Source of the DNA: Agapanthus africanus
Taxonomy: Eukaryota > Streptophyta > Magnoliopsida > Asparagales > Amaryllidaceae
Reading direction: 5' to 3'
Length of the DNA: 64,000 nt
Assembly (NCBI GenBank): GCA_030015575.1
Contig: JASDDO010000026.1
Span: 189,683,739 to 189,747,738 of the forward strand
Shown: piece by piece, positions 44,897-57,035 of the stretch
Position numbering within the stretch: the stretch's first letter is position 1
Layout of the letters: every line of letters begins with the position of its first letter
Translations under genes and position numbers: made by a program
Notes under the pieces: model-generated
Database searches by the model: none
Told to the model about the DNA's origin: nothing
The model's input: the letters and a program-made list of their open reading frames with translations, nothing else

Positions 44897-46512
44897 TGTT
44901 GGGGTAAAAATTTACATCCCTGTTGACTGAGTCAAAGTCAAGGTTAACCCCCAAGCTAGGTGGGCCCAAGCCCAGGTCAAGCGGGCCCATACCCAAGTCG
45001 AGCCCGCGGCCAGCCTCCCCATGCCAACAACAAAATCATGTAACAAATAATTTTTATGTAATTTTTGTGCATGAATGTAAGCAAAATGGGCATAAAGCCA
45101 AATTTTTGTAAGCCCATGGCTTATGTGCAAAATGAAATGGCACATGAGCCATGGGATAGGCAAAAAGCCATTTTGCAAAGCCCAAGGGGCTATGTGTAAA
45201 TATGTAAGCCTATATAAGGCAACATGATGATGAATAAAAGATAACACTTTTCATTTCCCCCAAAACGAGGGTTCTTTGTGCCTCCTGCTCCTTCTCCAAG
45301 GTTCTAAACCTTCGCATTTCTTTTGAATTAAATCAAGAGTTTTACTCTTTCTTTTCCAAAACTAAGTAGTTTTCCACCACAAAACCCATAAATAGGAACT
45401 CAGATCTCCTATCAGATCTCAAAAAGGAGAGATTTTGAGATCTCACATCTCTTGATCTTCAAGATCCGGCCAAACAACAGGAGGAAGAAGAAGAACCCCT
45501 TTCATCAGCTTCAAAACATCCTAGGAGTTTAACTCCATACATATATACATAATAAATATGTCCTTTCTGAAGCATAGCTTCTGTTTCTTAGGCTAAAAGC
45601 CTCCTTTTCTGACCGGCTTTCAAGCGCAGAGCGCCTGCGTGCCGACACGTGGCGCGCTTGCGCTCAAGCGCTCAGCGCTCCAGCACAAAGCGTCCACGTG
45701 CCGACACGTGGCGTGCTTGCGCTCGAGCGCAAGCGCTCGAGCGCAAGTCGCCCCGGTGTCGACACGTGGCGCGCTTGCGCTCGAGCGCAAGTCGCCCCCG
45801 TGCCGACACGTGGAGCGCAAGCGCTCGAGCGCAAGTCGCCCCGTGCCGACACGTGGCGCGCTTGCGCTCCAGCGCAAGCGCTCGAGCGCAAGTCGCCCCG
45901 TGCCGACACGTGGCGCGCTTGCGCTCCAGCGCAAGCGCTCGAGCGCAAGTCGCCCCGTGCCGACACGTCGCGCGCTTGCGCTTAAGCGCAAGCGCTCGAG
46001 CGCAAGTCGCTCCGTGCCGACACGTGGCGCGCTTGCGCTCAAGCGCCCAGCGCTCAAGCGCAGAGCGCCCACGTGCCGACACGTGGCGCTCTAGGGCCTG
46101 AGCGCACAGCACCTAGGCGCACAGCGCCCAAGGTGCTGCCCCACGCATCCCTTGGATGCCTTTCCCTCCTATTTTTATGTACATACATATACATACACAT
46201 ATGTATACATATTTGCACACACATACCCCCGTAAAAACTCTGCGTGGCTCCCGACATATCCAAACCCCCCTTTCAAAACACAACACATGTACACTGCACA
46301 TTGAGTTCGCATGACCAGTTTAACCCGTTAATCGGAGGTTCCCTCGCCCCAAAGGCGAGGGGTAATTAACGGCAACTTAGTCCGCGGCTGCCGGAGATTC
46401 GGATCCCCACAATCATTAAACCCCGGCCTACCCTAGGCAGGGGGAATCTGTAGTACGCCTGACATGCGCGCGCGTATTCCCATCTCAATGGGGTGACGAA
46501 AAACACCCTACA
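44897..46512 (+). repeat. Element B 3' LTR
   Basis: 1,616 bp. It contains the TATATAAG twin at 45211-45218 and a nine-unit minisatellite at about 45612-46135. It lacks the segment present at about 28741-28853 of the 5' LTR. It ends AACACCCTACA before CCACT. Confidence 0.93.
45612..46135 (+). repeat. GC-rich G-box minisatellite, 3' LTR of B (about 9 units)
   Basis: Same unit as in the 5' LTR, with about nine GACACGT cores. Central units are near-identical 57-bp repeats, suggesting recent expansion, while edge units are diverged. Confidence 0.87.
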
Positions 46513-46517
46513 CCACT

Positions 46518-47540
46518 CATCATCTGTAAAACCATACATATGTGAGAATCATACCTCGTAAATACATACCCTGGAGTAAGGACTAATTAGGAAATCAGTT
46601 TTCTTTTAACAGTACACAGTGAAGCTGAAACATTGAAATGTTTCGTAGGGGTATCCGGGTATTCCTAGTAATGCCTCTTCCATTATCCAGATTCACAACT
46701 GTAACCGTATAATTCTTTTCCATCTCTCCTAATCCCTTTATATGTCTTTAGTCATTACCTTCTGTATACCCCTTTAGGACAAATGGTTTTCTTCCTTCCC
46801 TACCGTTCGGCACCAGCCTATGGTTTGGAAGAGGACTATCCAATAAGCATAATGGGTGTACTGTCCTAATCCTAGGAGCACTCGCAATACGAGAGAAGGT
46901 GAAGATAAAAGACAACCGAATAAACCTTATTCCTATTTCTCCTGAACCAGAATCCATCCCTGAACTGGAACAAGTTCCTTTCGAGTTCGTATATAACCAT
47001 ACGATGGAGTATCCATTAAACTGTGGATCTTCATAGTGATACGGAGTGTTCTGGAGAAATACAAAGGTGATGTGGGAGTGGTAATGAAATACTTGGTTCG
47101 GTCGTGAATATCAGTCGCAATTTATTTTGCCCTCCTACTAATCCCTTGATATGTCTTTACTTAATACCTTCTGTACACCATCGTTAGGCTAATTGGTTTT
47201 CTTTATTCCCTACCGGTCGGCACCAGCCTATAGTTTGGAAGAAGACTATCCAATTTGCGTAATAGGTGTACTATCTCCTAAACCAAGGAGTACTCGTACC
47301 CTGAGAGAAGGTAAAAGGAAAAGACAACTGAATAGTCCTATTCGTTTTCTCCAGAACCAAAAACCATCCTCGAATAAATCCCTTCAAGTTCGTATATAAC
47401 CATACGATGGTTTTATCCAATGGAAGTGGACATTCGTAGTAATACGGGGTGTCCTAGAGAAAAGGGTAAAGGTAGGAGTGGCAATGAGGTATGCAACTCT
47501 GACAATCCAAAAACCAGTGTTTAAGAAGGTTCGGTTAATC
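46518..47540 (-). pseudogene. Decayed integrase-protease region of C (right of B)
   Basis: By position this is the rest of the pol of C after B, between leader and the part at 25160-27490. Sequence similarity to D is hardly visible. Most of it is a diverged tandem duplication (46727-47475). I see no gag or zinc knuckle, so C probably lacked gag as A, E and I do. Confidence 0.55.
46727..47475 (-). repeat. Diverged tandem duplication inside C
   Basis: Two units of about 340 bp, 46727-47070 and 47136-47475, offset by about 409 bp. They share TACCGTTCGGCACCAGCCTA / TACCGGTCGGCACCAGCCTA, GAGTACTCG-type and TTCGTATATAACCATACGAT blocks. The duplication is not found in D, A, E or I. Confidence 0.8.
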
Positions 47541-47881
47541 TTGGTCACTGAGTCATAGTCAAGGGTCGGGTCATGGTCGCTGCCAAAGAGAGAGAGAAAA
47601 GAAACACTCAGCGTGCACTCTAACCTAGATCAGAATGGTTATCACTTTATCTAATCAGGAAACCTCCCACTGTAACATCAAATTCTTCCCCAAACCTGAA
47701 AGAAGAATTAGTCGGGATCACCCGAGGAGTAAACCAACTCATCAGTGGGAATCGGGATCCAACTATCATCGCATGATAACGTGACGGAATCCGCTCACGT
47801 TATCACACTCCAGAAGGTATGCGCATATCTGGCAAGTTTCAGTTTCTTTAGAAACTCCCGATGTGATTTTTGCCCCATGCT

Positions 47882-48094
47882 CTTATGACCTTGGCGAGAG
47901 GTCAAAATATCATAAGTCACATGTCAAGTTCTACCCATCATTGTCCAGGTTAATTTGAACCCACCCGTACATACCCTTGACGTAGGCCAAAATAGTAGTA
48001 CGACTGTCCCAAACCAACGCATTCTATCTATGCAACAGATAAATATCCGGCAGCTACCAATCACTATGCCTTGGCATGAGGTCAAAATACATAG
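47882..48094 (-). other. Three-hairpin constant-loop array of C
   Basis: Stems CTTATGA/TCATAAG (47882-47916), GTACATAC/GTAGTAC with one bulge (47967-48001) and CTATG/CATAG (48064-48094) around CCTTGGC...GGTCAAAAT-type loops. The first stem differs from CCTATGA/TCATAGG of E by a compensated pair. Confidence 0.72.
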
Positions 48095-48224
48095 CTTGAA
48101 TACTACCGAATATTTAACTGAAATGATGGAGGGCTATGAATGGTTTCTGGCGAAAATCTTTAACGTAATGAACTTGATATCGTTGAAGGAACATGATAGA
48201 TTTATAAAAATATAGTGGCGAAAA

Positions 48225-48470
48225 CCTTTGCTAAAGAGGTCACTCCCGGTGAAGGGATCTCGGCTCTTTTCCCGTGGAATGAGGTGCAGGATATTCCAAC
48301 TGAATACCACGATGCAAAGCAAAAGTAATCGACTATAGTGAAGTTATTGCCCTGACGCAAACTTTTGTCTAAGGGGTCACTCCCGGTGAAGGGATCTCGG
48401 CCCTTGCCTCGTCGACTGAGAAGCAGGATATTCCAACTGAATACCACGATGCAAAACAAAAGAGAACGCC
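48225..48470 (-). repeat. Tandem leader repeat of C (two units)
   Basis: Two units each with GTCACTCCCGGTGAAGGGAT and GGATATTCCAACTGAATACC. Closing arms are TTTGCT/AGCAAA in one and CTTTTGT/ACAAAAG in the other. Confidence 0.78.
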
Positions 48471-49626
48471 CTTACAATAACAGCTTTTTGAAAAATGTTC
48501 CAACAACATCAGAATAGGTTTGTTTGGCTTGCATTGATCCGAATCAACGCAGTCCCATCAATTGATCACACCAATAAAGAACGAAAATAATGATGTACGT
48601 ATATGCCATCCGCATTCGCCACTGGGTCCCGTCATCACCCGTTAGGTTACTTAACTAACGACAGAGTGGGGACTGGACTAGCGCGGATGCAAAACATATA
48701 CAACATCTAGTAGTATATATATCAATATATAATATTTGCTCAAGGCGTGATAAAATGTAACATCACAGAAATGTAATAAGCAGCATAGAACAATACAGAT
48801 ATCTGGGATTTCCGGGTTTCATAGAGCCGCTACTGATACCCGACGTTCCCCTGGTTATGTGGATAGCCTATGCAATGAAATCCTAGACCCCTACGGGCGC
48901 GACAAGTTACCCGCCAAAACCTGAAGCGAGGCAGCCCCTTTCAACAACGTGAATGGACCACCCAGCACTTCACGGAATCCGGTAACTTGGGCACCCCTCC
49001 TTGGGTCAACCTGTACCCCCTACGAGTGCGGCGAATAGCCCGCCAATTCTAGAGTAAAGCCCCCTACGTCTCAATGTCATGAGATGCGGGCCCGTTACCC
49101 TCTAGAACCCGGCTATCCGTGCACCCCTCCACGGGGTAATCCTAGTACAAAAAGTAAAATATACATACAACGGGTACATCGATCTCAGCCCGGTCGTGCC
49201 CCAAAAGAAATATACAAACAGGCAGTGACGGAAGTCCACATGTCGGACGCTCGCCCCGCAATATCAAATGTACATATAAAAACAAACTGTACTAACATTG
49301 CATCCAGGCTATCGACCACGGCAAATCTGCAAGAACACAGCACAACACAGAACATCAACGTGAATGTCACGTTCGCAAATCCGTCTAAAAGGGCTATAGC
49401 AGTTAGACAGGATTTACCGATCAAATGACATTCACGGTCGCAAATATAATGTAAATACTGTGAACTAACATGTTTAAAATTCTCGATCGATCAAATATAC
49501 CGAAGTGGGCCCCAAGCAGTACTGTAGCACTCACAGAAAATCTGGGCCCAAACAGAACATTCCAAAAACCCTATTTCCTTGTAAAAAGCCCTCTGTAAAA
49601 TTTTGGCACAGCGTTTACTTTTTCCC

Positions 49627-49673
49627 ACCGCGGAACCGTGGCCAAACCAAGGGTTTGGCCGCGTTTCCGCGGT
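49627..49673 (-). other. GC-rich leader hairpin of C
   Basis: Arms beginning ACCGCGGAACCGTGGCC and ending GGCCGCGTTTCCGCGGT pair at 20 of 22 positions around a 3-nt loop, about 200 nt from the PBS. The inner arm is CCAAACC/GGTTTGG. Confidence 0.8.
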
Positions 49674-49870
49674 CGTACTGAAGCGTCACCTCACCAAATT
49701 TTTGCAGAACGCTTAAAATTCCCTGCGCATGTTTCTGCAATGTACTGAAAAAATTTTGGAACTAAAAAAAATTCGACAGAAACTTGTGCTCTAGAAAATA
49801 CGGTTTTTGGGATTTTTGTTCGATCAAAGCTTTAAACATACTAGAGCAAGCTAGGCTAAGTTAATGGCGT

Positions 49871-49884
49871 GGCTCTGATACTAG
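49871..49884 (-). other. Primer-binding site of C (mutated)
   Basis: The minus strand reads CTAGTATCAGAGCC, the initiator tRNA-Met type site with changes in its first bases, next to the LTR end at 49885. Confidence 0.85.
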
Positions 49885-50987
49885 TGTAAGTGCACGGCGG
49901 CGCCCCGGCCGTCAATCCGACGCCGGAATGCGGAAACGAAAACTTTTCTATAAACTGAAACTGGCACCACCGCGCACTAAGAACCCGGATCGGGCCATTA
50001 ACCTAACTCCAGAAAATAAGAAAAAGAAGTAGAGAAGCTATACCAAGCGATCCGTATCCGTCGGTCTTCGCCTCCACTCCGATCTCCTCGCGGAATCTCC
50101 GGTCGTCGTCACCTCGTCGGGACGGGCACCACAACGACGGGTTCTTTTACAGGCTCCCACCTCTGGACCGAGATAACTCGGGCACGAAGTTGGCGAATCG
50201 ACGTGTCCAAGATTTACTGTAGACTAGTGTAGAATGGTTGTCTCTTGGGGTTATAGAAGTTGCCATGATGGAGGAATGAGAGAAGAACTTTGGAGAAGGG
50301 TTTGGAATTTAGCAAGCAAGCAAAATGAGATGAATCAATTTCCCTCATCAAAAATGAACTCTCTCATCTCCCTCATGAAGTGGCCGGCCTCTCTCCTCAT
50401 GGTGGTGGGAAAAATAATGAATCATCAAGAGGAGAAAAATAAGTGATAAAAGGATAAATAAGTCACAACTAAATCAACTCCACATCCTTTCCATAACCAT
50501 CACCATAAATGCAAGGGAAGAGATGGAAAAGGGATCTAATGATGATAGTCATAATCCTCCAAATGCAGAAACCCCGTCCACAAAACAAATTTGCACTCTT
50601 GCAAATTAGCCCCTCCCTTTCAAAATTCCGGCCGTGAAGGAACAAAGGAAAACTGGCCGGAACAGAATGCAAACTGGCAACTTCAGAAAACTAATCCCGT
50701 AATAAATTATAGGAAAACCCCGCGACTGCATATACATGCCCGCATTCGTATTCCTACTGAATAAAAATGCAAAGAGGCAAAATCTACACTGTACAATACT
50801 AGGATCCGGCTTAAACCAAAGCCCGCTAGTAAAATCCGTCCGATCACTATCTGTGCAATACCGCACGTATAAGATCGAACCCTGCCATATCTCCATACGG
50901 CCTCTACAGCGTTTCGCCCAAAACTTGAGAAAACGGTCTGTGGGAGACTCTAAAGACTCGTTAATACTTTGGTTGTGGATTTAACCC
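49885..50987 (-). repeat. Element C 5' LTR, PBS-side piece
   Basis: Matches 23034 to about 24140 of the 3' LTR and is cut by I. The last bases AACCC correspond to AACCA at 61380-61384 and in the intact partner LTR (TTTAACCACTAGC at about 24130), so the target duplication carries one change. Confidence 0.92.
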
Positions 50988-53206
50988 TGTAGGGTTCCTA
51001 AGCACCCTAATGAGGTCTCACAAGGCATCGAACATGCCATTATAAAATTTTACGGGTGCCGAGAGACCCGACTACGGATCGTTGGCTAGATATTTAGGCG
51101 AAAAAGCAAACTAGTTAACACTTAACTAAGGGATACGGATATACAACTTTTGTAGATCCGTTTGTCCACCTCCATAGCTCCATGAAGAAGTCATCTCCGC
51201 TGTACAAATCCGAAATCCGGGCTCTTGCGTCGGCTTCATCGGAGAAGAAGCGGGCTAGGTCATCGACGACGTGCCGAAGATGATCTACGTCGAGGCATCG
51301 CTAAATCAAGCTCCGACTTCACCAAGTTAAGAAACTTGTGAAGTAAACACACTCTACTACTTGGCAAGAGGTAGAGGATGAAGAAATAGGAAGTGGGTAG
51401 ACTTTAGTTTTGGATTTCTCACTCATTTTCACATTCCACCATTGTTGAAGAAAGGTTTTCTTCATGGAAGAAGATGAAGAAGAAGAAGAAAGAATTATGA
51501 TAAGTTATTTAAAAAAGAAAAGAATATCCAAACTTATCATAATCCTAACTATGGTTATGTGTAGAGAATTAACCAAGGGTTAAAGGAATGGTTAGGGTTA
51601 AGGATAAGATAAGAATGGTGGACAAAGTCAAAGCTTCATGAAGCTTCAACTAAACAACAAATAAAGCCACCATTCTTTTCTCTTCTCATTTATTTTCCAA
51701 AATGAAATGGATAAATAAATAAGTGAATAAAACAAAACCCTAACCATAATCATGTAACCATGGTTTGATCTTTACACAAAAACCCTAGCATAACATGTAT
51801 CATCAATCATGATACAATCAAGTGCACAAAAGTATATCGCATATACAATGCGCACATCCGAGTGAGAAAATCCATCTTAAAGTGAACCAATACTAGTTAA
51901 TGCAAAGTAATATATCAAATATATAATTATGCATTAAATCATTAAATCAACAATTGATTTAACGATCCGGTCATGACGCACATAACCGACTGGTATCATT
52001 TGTAACATCTTATCGAATCAACACTTGATCCGATAACCCGGCTATATCGCATATAACCGATCAATGTCACATCGCGAGAATCGAATACAGTATCACATAC
52101 TCGTATTATTCTCGGTCCCGCACATATCTCATATGCGCTCCTATTTCGTTTCGCTTGAGCCAGGAAACCTCTGTGTAGGACTCTAAAGACTCGTCAATAC
52201 GCCGGCAGCAGATGATGATCATATCAAACACCCACAAGCCGCAAGCGGTCTGCTAAACGTAACGGCCACCCAGGTATTGAGCGATCTGAAGATCGACGAG
52301 CAAGCCCGCTCACACTCCAGTGAATCCGACCAGTAACACTACCATACAGTCCGGTCTGATCGTCTGATATGTCGCATATCTCGCCTAGGGGTGGTAAACG
52401 TCAGACCCCAATAGCTCGATAAGTCGTGTCGATATGAGGTCTATAACAATTTGAGAAACTACTGGTAACACTTACCAGTAATTCTCAGCAACCCTGGCCA
52501 GGGATTTCCTGTTATAGCCAATCGAACACTGCGCAACATCAACCCCCTATACCGGGAGAGACGAATCCCCTCCTATCGCTCATTGCCTCCATGTGACTCG
52601 GGACTGTACCCAAAAACCACCGTTTTGCACGCCCTCTTGGACGTGGTAAGATGGAAATCAAAGCACAGTGGGAACCACACAAGACTCTATGACGATCTCG
52701 GGTCAACAGACTACTCTGTACCAGTGTCACCAGAGAACTGCCATCTGACGTGAGGTATAATACCATCTGGGAGTTCTCGGCGAGTCCTTCCAGTGTACCC
52801 AGTCTCTACTGAGCACCCGTATATCATCTCCGATGTCAAACACCAATGGATATGGGATCATCCATCGCCCATCTGTATGGGTCGAGAAGGTACACGCTAG
52901 TCTACTCTGGTATATCGATGCCCCATCTCGATACACCCACGACTAGGGACTTTGAAGGATGTACTTATGGACTACCATGTCCCCACTAGTATGATCCGCA
53001 TCATAGTCCAGGTTGTCAAGTACACATCCTAAGGGCTTTACCAACATGTAACAGAGAGACAAACAGTATACACGTTAAGGTAAAGAGCAACCAGATAGCA
53101 TACTATCATGTCGAGCAAGAAAGTCCTCCCTATATATGTCCCAGCATCCACTACAATATACATCCAATGTACAGTAATGGCCTCTAGGGCATACATATAA
53201 CTAACA
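50988..53206 (-). repeat. Element I 3' LTR
   Basis: 2,219 bp from TGTAGGGTTCCTAAGC to AACTAACA, followed by the polypurine tract at 53207-53222. The LTR tip foldback here uses GCACCC/GGGTGC where E uses AGGCACA/TGTGCCT. Confidence 0.94.
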
Positions 53207-53222
53207 ATCTCCCACTTGCACT
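53207..53222 (-). other. Polypurine tract of I
   Basis: AGTGCAAGTGGGAGAT on the minus strand before the 3' LTR; identical to A, D and E. Confidence 0.87.
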
Positions 53223-53259
53223 AGGGCCATCTGTAGCAGTGGTTGCAGTATCTCATACT

Positions 53260-54300
53260 CAACCATCCCATAAAAGTCTCTCTCTGGGAACAGTCCTTTG
53301 TGAGTGGATCCGCTGTGTTGTCCTCTGAGTCTACTCTCCTAACCTCGATCACCCTGGAGATCAACCATCTCCATGATCAAGTGATACTGCCTTAGAATAT
53401 GTCTGGATTACTGATGGGACATGCGTTCCTTGGTATAAGCCACGACTCCATTGTCACACAAAAGGAGGAACATAGTTCATCTCATGAACTAATATACACC
53501 CAAACAGCCTCTTTGGTAGCATATTAAGCAGCGATGTATCCTGCCTTTATCGTCTAGTATGTCACGGTATTTTGCTTGGAACTCTTCCAACATACCGTCC
53601 CTTTACTGAGGGTAAAGACAATGCCTGTGACTGACACTCAGTCGTCTTTATCACCCTGGAACCATTCCAGTGATTCTCCCCAGGGTCGATTGATACCTTC
53701 TTACTACAACTAGTGAGAATCCTAACATCCATTTAGATCTATCTCATAGATCCAAAACCTAGGATTTAGTAGGTATTACTTTGATCCTATATGGAGAATC
53801 GTTGTGACAGACGGAGATTGATCGAGCGTAGCATAAGAAAGCTCCTTTCTTATCAAGAGTATGTCATCCACGTACTCTACGAGGATCGTCACCATACTCC
53901 CTACTACCTTTTTGTTTATACAAGGTTCATATACCATTTTGATGATGTCAAACTCTTTGACTAATTCATCAAAACAGATGTTCCAACTCCGCGATGCCTG
54001 CTTTATCCTATAAAACATCTTGCACACGTTTCCGCTGCTCCCACTGTCTACGAAGCCCTCTGGCTGTGTACTTATAGACGCACTCTTCTAAATCATCATT
54101 TAGAAAAGCAGTCAAGACACCCAACCACCAGATATCGTAGTCATGGTATGCAGCCGTGGTAAGTAGGATCTGGATGGACTTAAGCTTAGTCACTTGAAAA
54201 GGTTTCATCATGATCCACGCCTGGTCGATGACGAAAAGCTTTAACAAGTCTAGCTTTGAAAGTCTCAACTTTTCCATCTACACCAAGTAATCTTCTTAAG
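53260..54300 (-). pseudogene. Broken reverse transcriptase and RNase H of I
   Basis: RNase H similarity at about 53280-53460. Reverse transcriptase lies in two frames (53776-54027 with intact YVDDILL, and 54008-54277 with LTAFLNDDLEE). The shared extra base lies at 54065-54073. Not functional. Confidence 0.85.
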
Positions 54301-54379
54301 ATATACTTGCTCCTGATGGGGATTTAACCCTTCAGATATTGCAACCAAAGTCCATACTTTGTTGGTGTATAAGGATTCC

Positions 54380-55500
54380 ATCTCAGATCGCTAAACATCC
54401 AGCCATTCTTACAGAGTCCCACTCCTGATGGCCAGCTCGAAACTAGTTGGGTCATCATCTCATGATGCAATCCTCGCTCCCACTGTCATAGAGAAACCTA
54501 TGTATCTCTCAGGTGGGTGAGGAACCCTACTAGATCGGCGGAGAGGCTGAGGTTCGTTGGCATCTACTGAATCCTTTGGTTGTACCAAATCATCTGCTGT
54601 ATTTTGTATAGCTGGAACCTTTCCAGTTCTACATTACAGACTTTGCCTCGAGCCTGTCCGGATCATTCTTTTAGACATAGGCCGGACAACCCCAAATCTT
54701 AACTAACTTAAGACATGGGCTCTTCCCATTCCATATCACATATGAAGCGGTAGGCATCTGATTTGATTCGAACCTAATTCAATAGGTATGCAGCTTCTCA
54801 AGTGCATAACTCCCAAAAGGAAATAGGTAATTCAGTAGTACTCATCATAGAGCACACCTTATCATATAGGGTGTGATTGCTCCGCCCCGATATACCATCG
54901 TGCTATGGTGTATACGGAGGAGTAATGCTGAGAGAGAATCTCATTCTCCTTTAGAATAGTCCAGGAATTCCGTGCTCAAGTATTCTCCTCCCTGATCTCA
55001 TCATAGGACATAATACTTATACCCGTATTATGGTTCCCTACTTCTAACTTATATTCTGTGAATATCTCAAAAGGTTCGGACTTGTGTTTTAACAGGAACA
55101 TATGTCTGAATCTTGAGAGATTATCAGAGAATGTAATGAAGTACAAAGAACCAGTCTTGGCATGTGTAGACAGGGGACGTACATACATCAACATGTATCA
55201 TCCCAAGAGTTCACTAACTCTTTCTCTGTTTCCAATAAACAGAGCTGGTGTCATTATATCTTTGTGACATGACTAGCGAGTTTCACAAGATGTAAATTCA
55301 AACTTATTTAAATATGCATCTATATGCAACTTCAGCTAGTCGGGTCGCATTGATATGACCTAGTCTACAATACCTCAAGAAGAATTTGTTCATTTCTGAA
55401 CTCTTCCTCTTGTGTGTGTTTCGTGTACTAAGAACTGTAGTTTGATTTAGAACATCAACGCTTTTAGATAACATGCCTGATCCGATCAACTTTTGATATA
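54380..55500 (-). pseudogene. Broken integrase, linker and pre-integrase of I
   Basis: Integrase core at 54976-55194 with YFITFSDNLSRF; the second of the two Asp residues in the SDD box is Asn. The first catalytic Asp (HVDVC) lies in another frame because of the extra base near 55180, as in E. The pre-integrase LRYCRLGHINATRL is readable at 55304-55489. Confidence 0.82.
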
Positions 55501-55589
55501 GGAAATGTTCAAAACATTATCCAACAATACAAAATTATATCCTTTCTTTACTAATAAAGAGACTGATATGATTTTGTATATCAGGTTCG

Positions 55590-55935
55590 GTATCTAACAA
55601 CATTCGTTCTGAATCAATGTATTGGTAATACAGGGTGACAGTGACCAACAGACTTGGCTGCAACATTTGCCCCTTTTTCTGCCTCATGAAACTTATCACC
55701 CATTCTCAGTTCTCTACCTTTCTGTAGCCCTATGTAACAGATTACATATCTGGGATCCTGATCTGGTATCACATACCCAGGACGTAAAGGATACTGAGAA
55801 ACAGTTCTCTGTAATGAACACACCCGAAGATGATGCATCAGCATGCACTCTCTTCGTTTGGGCGGCACGGGAATTCTGGTAATCCCCAATTTCCTGCTCT
55901 GTCTAATAACAATTATAAGTTGGAGCGGGACCAAC
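55590..55935 (-). pseudogene. Protease remnant of I
   Basis: Equivalent to the protease of D but decayed. The GDKFHEAE...ANVAAKSVGH stretch corresponds to GDMTLKVANGASMDAKAVGD in D. Gag is absent upstream. Confidence 0.75.
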
Positions 55936-56450
55936 GTTCCCCAGCTCAGTATAACAAGCGGGTTCGGTCAATATTCCGTATTATTATCTTGATTAAGGCG
56001 TGATATGGTCGCTACCAGGAGAGAGAGAGAAGAAAACACTCAGCGTGCGCTCTTTCAAGAATAGATTGGTTATTATTTTATCTAATCAGGATGGCTCCCA
56101 CTGCTTTTTATCAAATCTTCCTTCAAACCCTAAAAGGAAAGACTAGCCGGGATTAATTACACACTACAAGTTCGCCAATCTTTCAGCCAGGCCAGTGTCG
56201 GTACTTTGAGGGAGGTCCCCCGTGCTTTCGCACGAACCTAATTAATGTAAACCTCGTTTTCCCAGAGGCGTAACCTCGTTAACACCTTTCTAGACACCTA
56301 CTTGATTGGCTAATTGTAATGTGCAAAACTCTCCCAGGAGTAACTCTTACTCGCAGCGGGTATCGGGATCCAACTATCTCATAGAAGGTATGCAATCTCA
56401 TTGCAAATTTCAACACTTGAAATTCCCGATAATATTTTGCCCCTAGCGTC

Positions 56451-56658
56451 CTATGACCTTGACGCAGGCCAACAAACCATAGTCCGCTAGTCAAGTTCAA
56501 CCCGTCATTTCCTGATTGAATTAAACCCACCCGCACGACCCTTGACGCAGGCCAACAAAGTCGCACGACTACCCTAATCCAATCACATCATATGCTTATG
56601 CAGATAAGCACCAGTTAGCTACCGCACACTACGCCTTGACGCAGGCCAACAAACGTAG
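56451..56658 (-). other. Three-hairpin constant-loop array of I
   Basis: Loop CCTTGACGCAGGCCAACAAA three times on the plus strand, with stems CTATGA/CCATAG (56451-56482), GCACGAC/GTCGCAC (56533-56566) and CTACG/CGTAG (56629-56658). This is the clearest array because the three loops are identical while the stems differ. Confidence 0.8.
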
Positions 56659-56796
56659 CACGAATACTAACTACTACTTATTTGAAATGACGGAGGGCTA
56701 CGACAGGTTTTTCTGAAAACCTATTGCGTAATGAACTTGATATCGTTGTAGAATCAAATGAATTTTGAAATGGAGTGTTTTTGAGGCTTTTCCAGT

Positions 56797-57035
56797 TTTG
56801 CTAAAGGAGTCACTCCCGGTGAAGGGATCGTCGGTCCTTTCCTCGTCGAATGAGGTGCGGGATATATCACATATATCACCGTGCAAAGCAAAAACTCTTA
56901 AAAGCAATCAAAAGACAAACCGAGGGTGTAGCATCGACCAGTTATTGCTAAAGGAGTCACTCCCGGTGAAGGGATCTTGGTCCTTTCCTTATCGAATAAG
57001 GTGCAGGATATATCACATATACCACTGTGCAAAGC
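56797..57035 (-). repeat. Tandem leader repeat of I (two units)
   Basis: Two units with GGAGTCACTCCCGGTGAAGG, enclosed by AGTTTTGCT/AGCAAAAACT-type arms in the first and CAGTT...TTGCT / AGCAA...AACTG in the second. Confidence 0.8.

Larger units (their letters stand above)
27496..46512 (+). mobile_element. Element B, gag-only non-autonomous LTR retrotransposon (TR-GAG/LARD type)
   Basis: Plus-strand element with LTRs 27496-29134 and 44897-46512. Flanks CTACT (27491-27495) and CCACT (46513-46517) are a target duplication with one change. Without A its net length is about 8.6 kb. It has a PBS of TGGCACGCCCGGTGGGAC type, a Gag reading frame of plant Ty3/gypsy kind, no protease, reverse transcriptase or integrase, and then about 3.4 kb of tandem repeats and hairpin arrays up to the 3' LTR. 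Gag without pol matches the TR-GAG/LARD classes, which depend on an autonomous relative. The relative is not in the window. Confidence 0.88.
47560..49870 (-). other. Non-coding leader of C
   Basis: About 2.3 kb without credible genes. It holds the GC-rich hairpin (49627-49673), the two-unit repeat (48225-48470), the three-hairpin array (47882-48094) and an AG-rich block (about 47580-47600), in the same order as in E and I. Confidence 0.75.

Noticed and set aside
49084-49428. 114-codon open frame in the leader of C
   Set aside because: It is antisense to the element, has no recognisable domain and is not kept in D, E, A or I.
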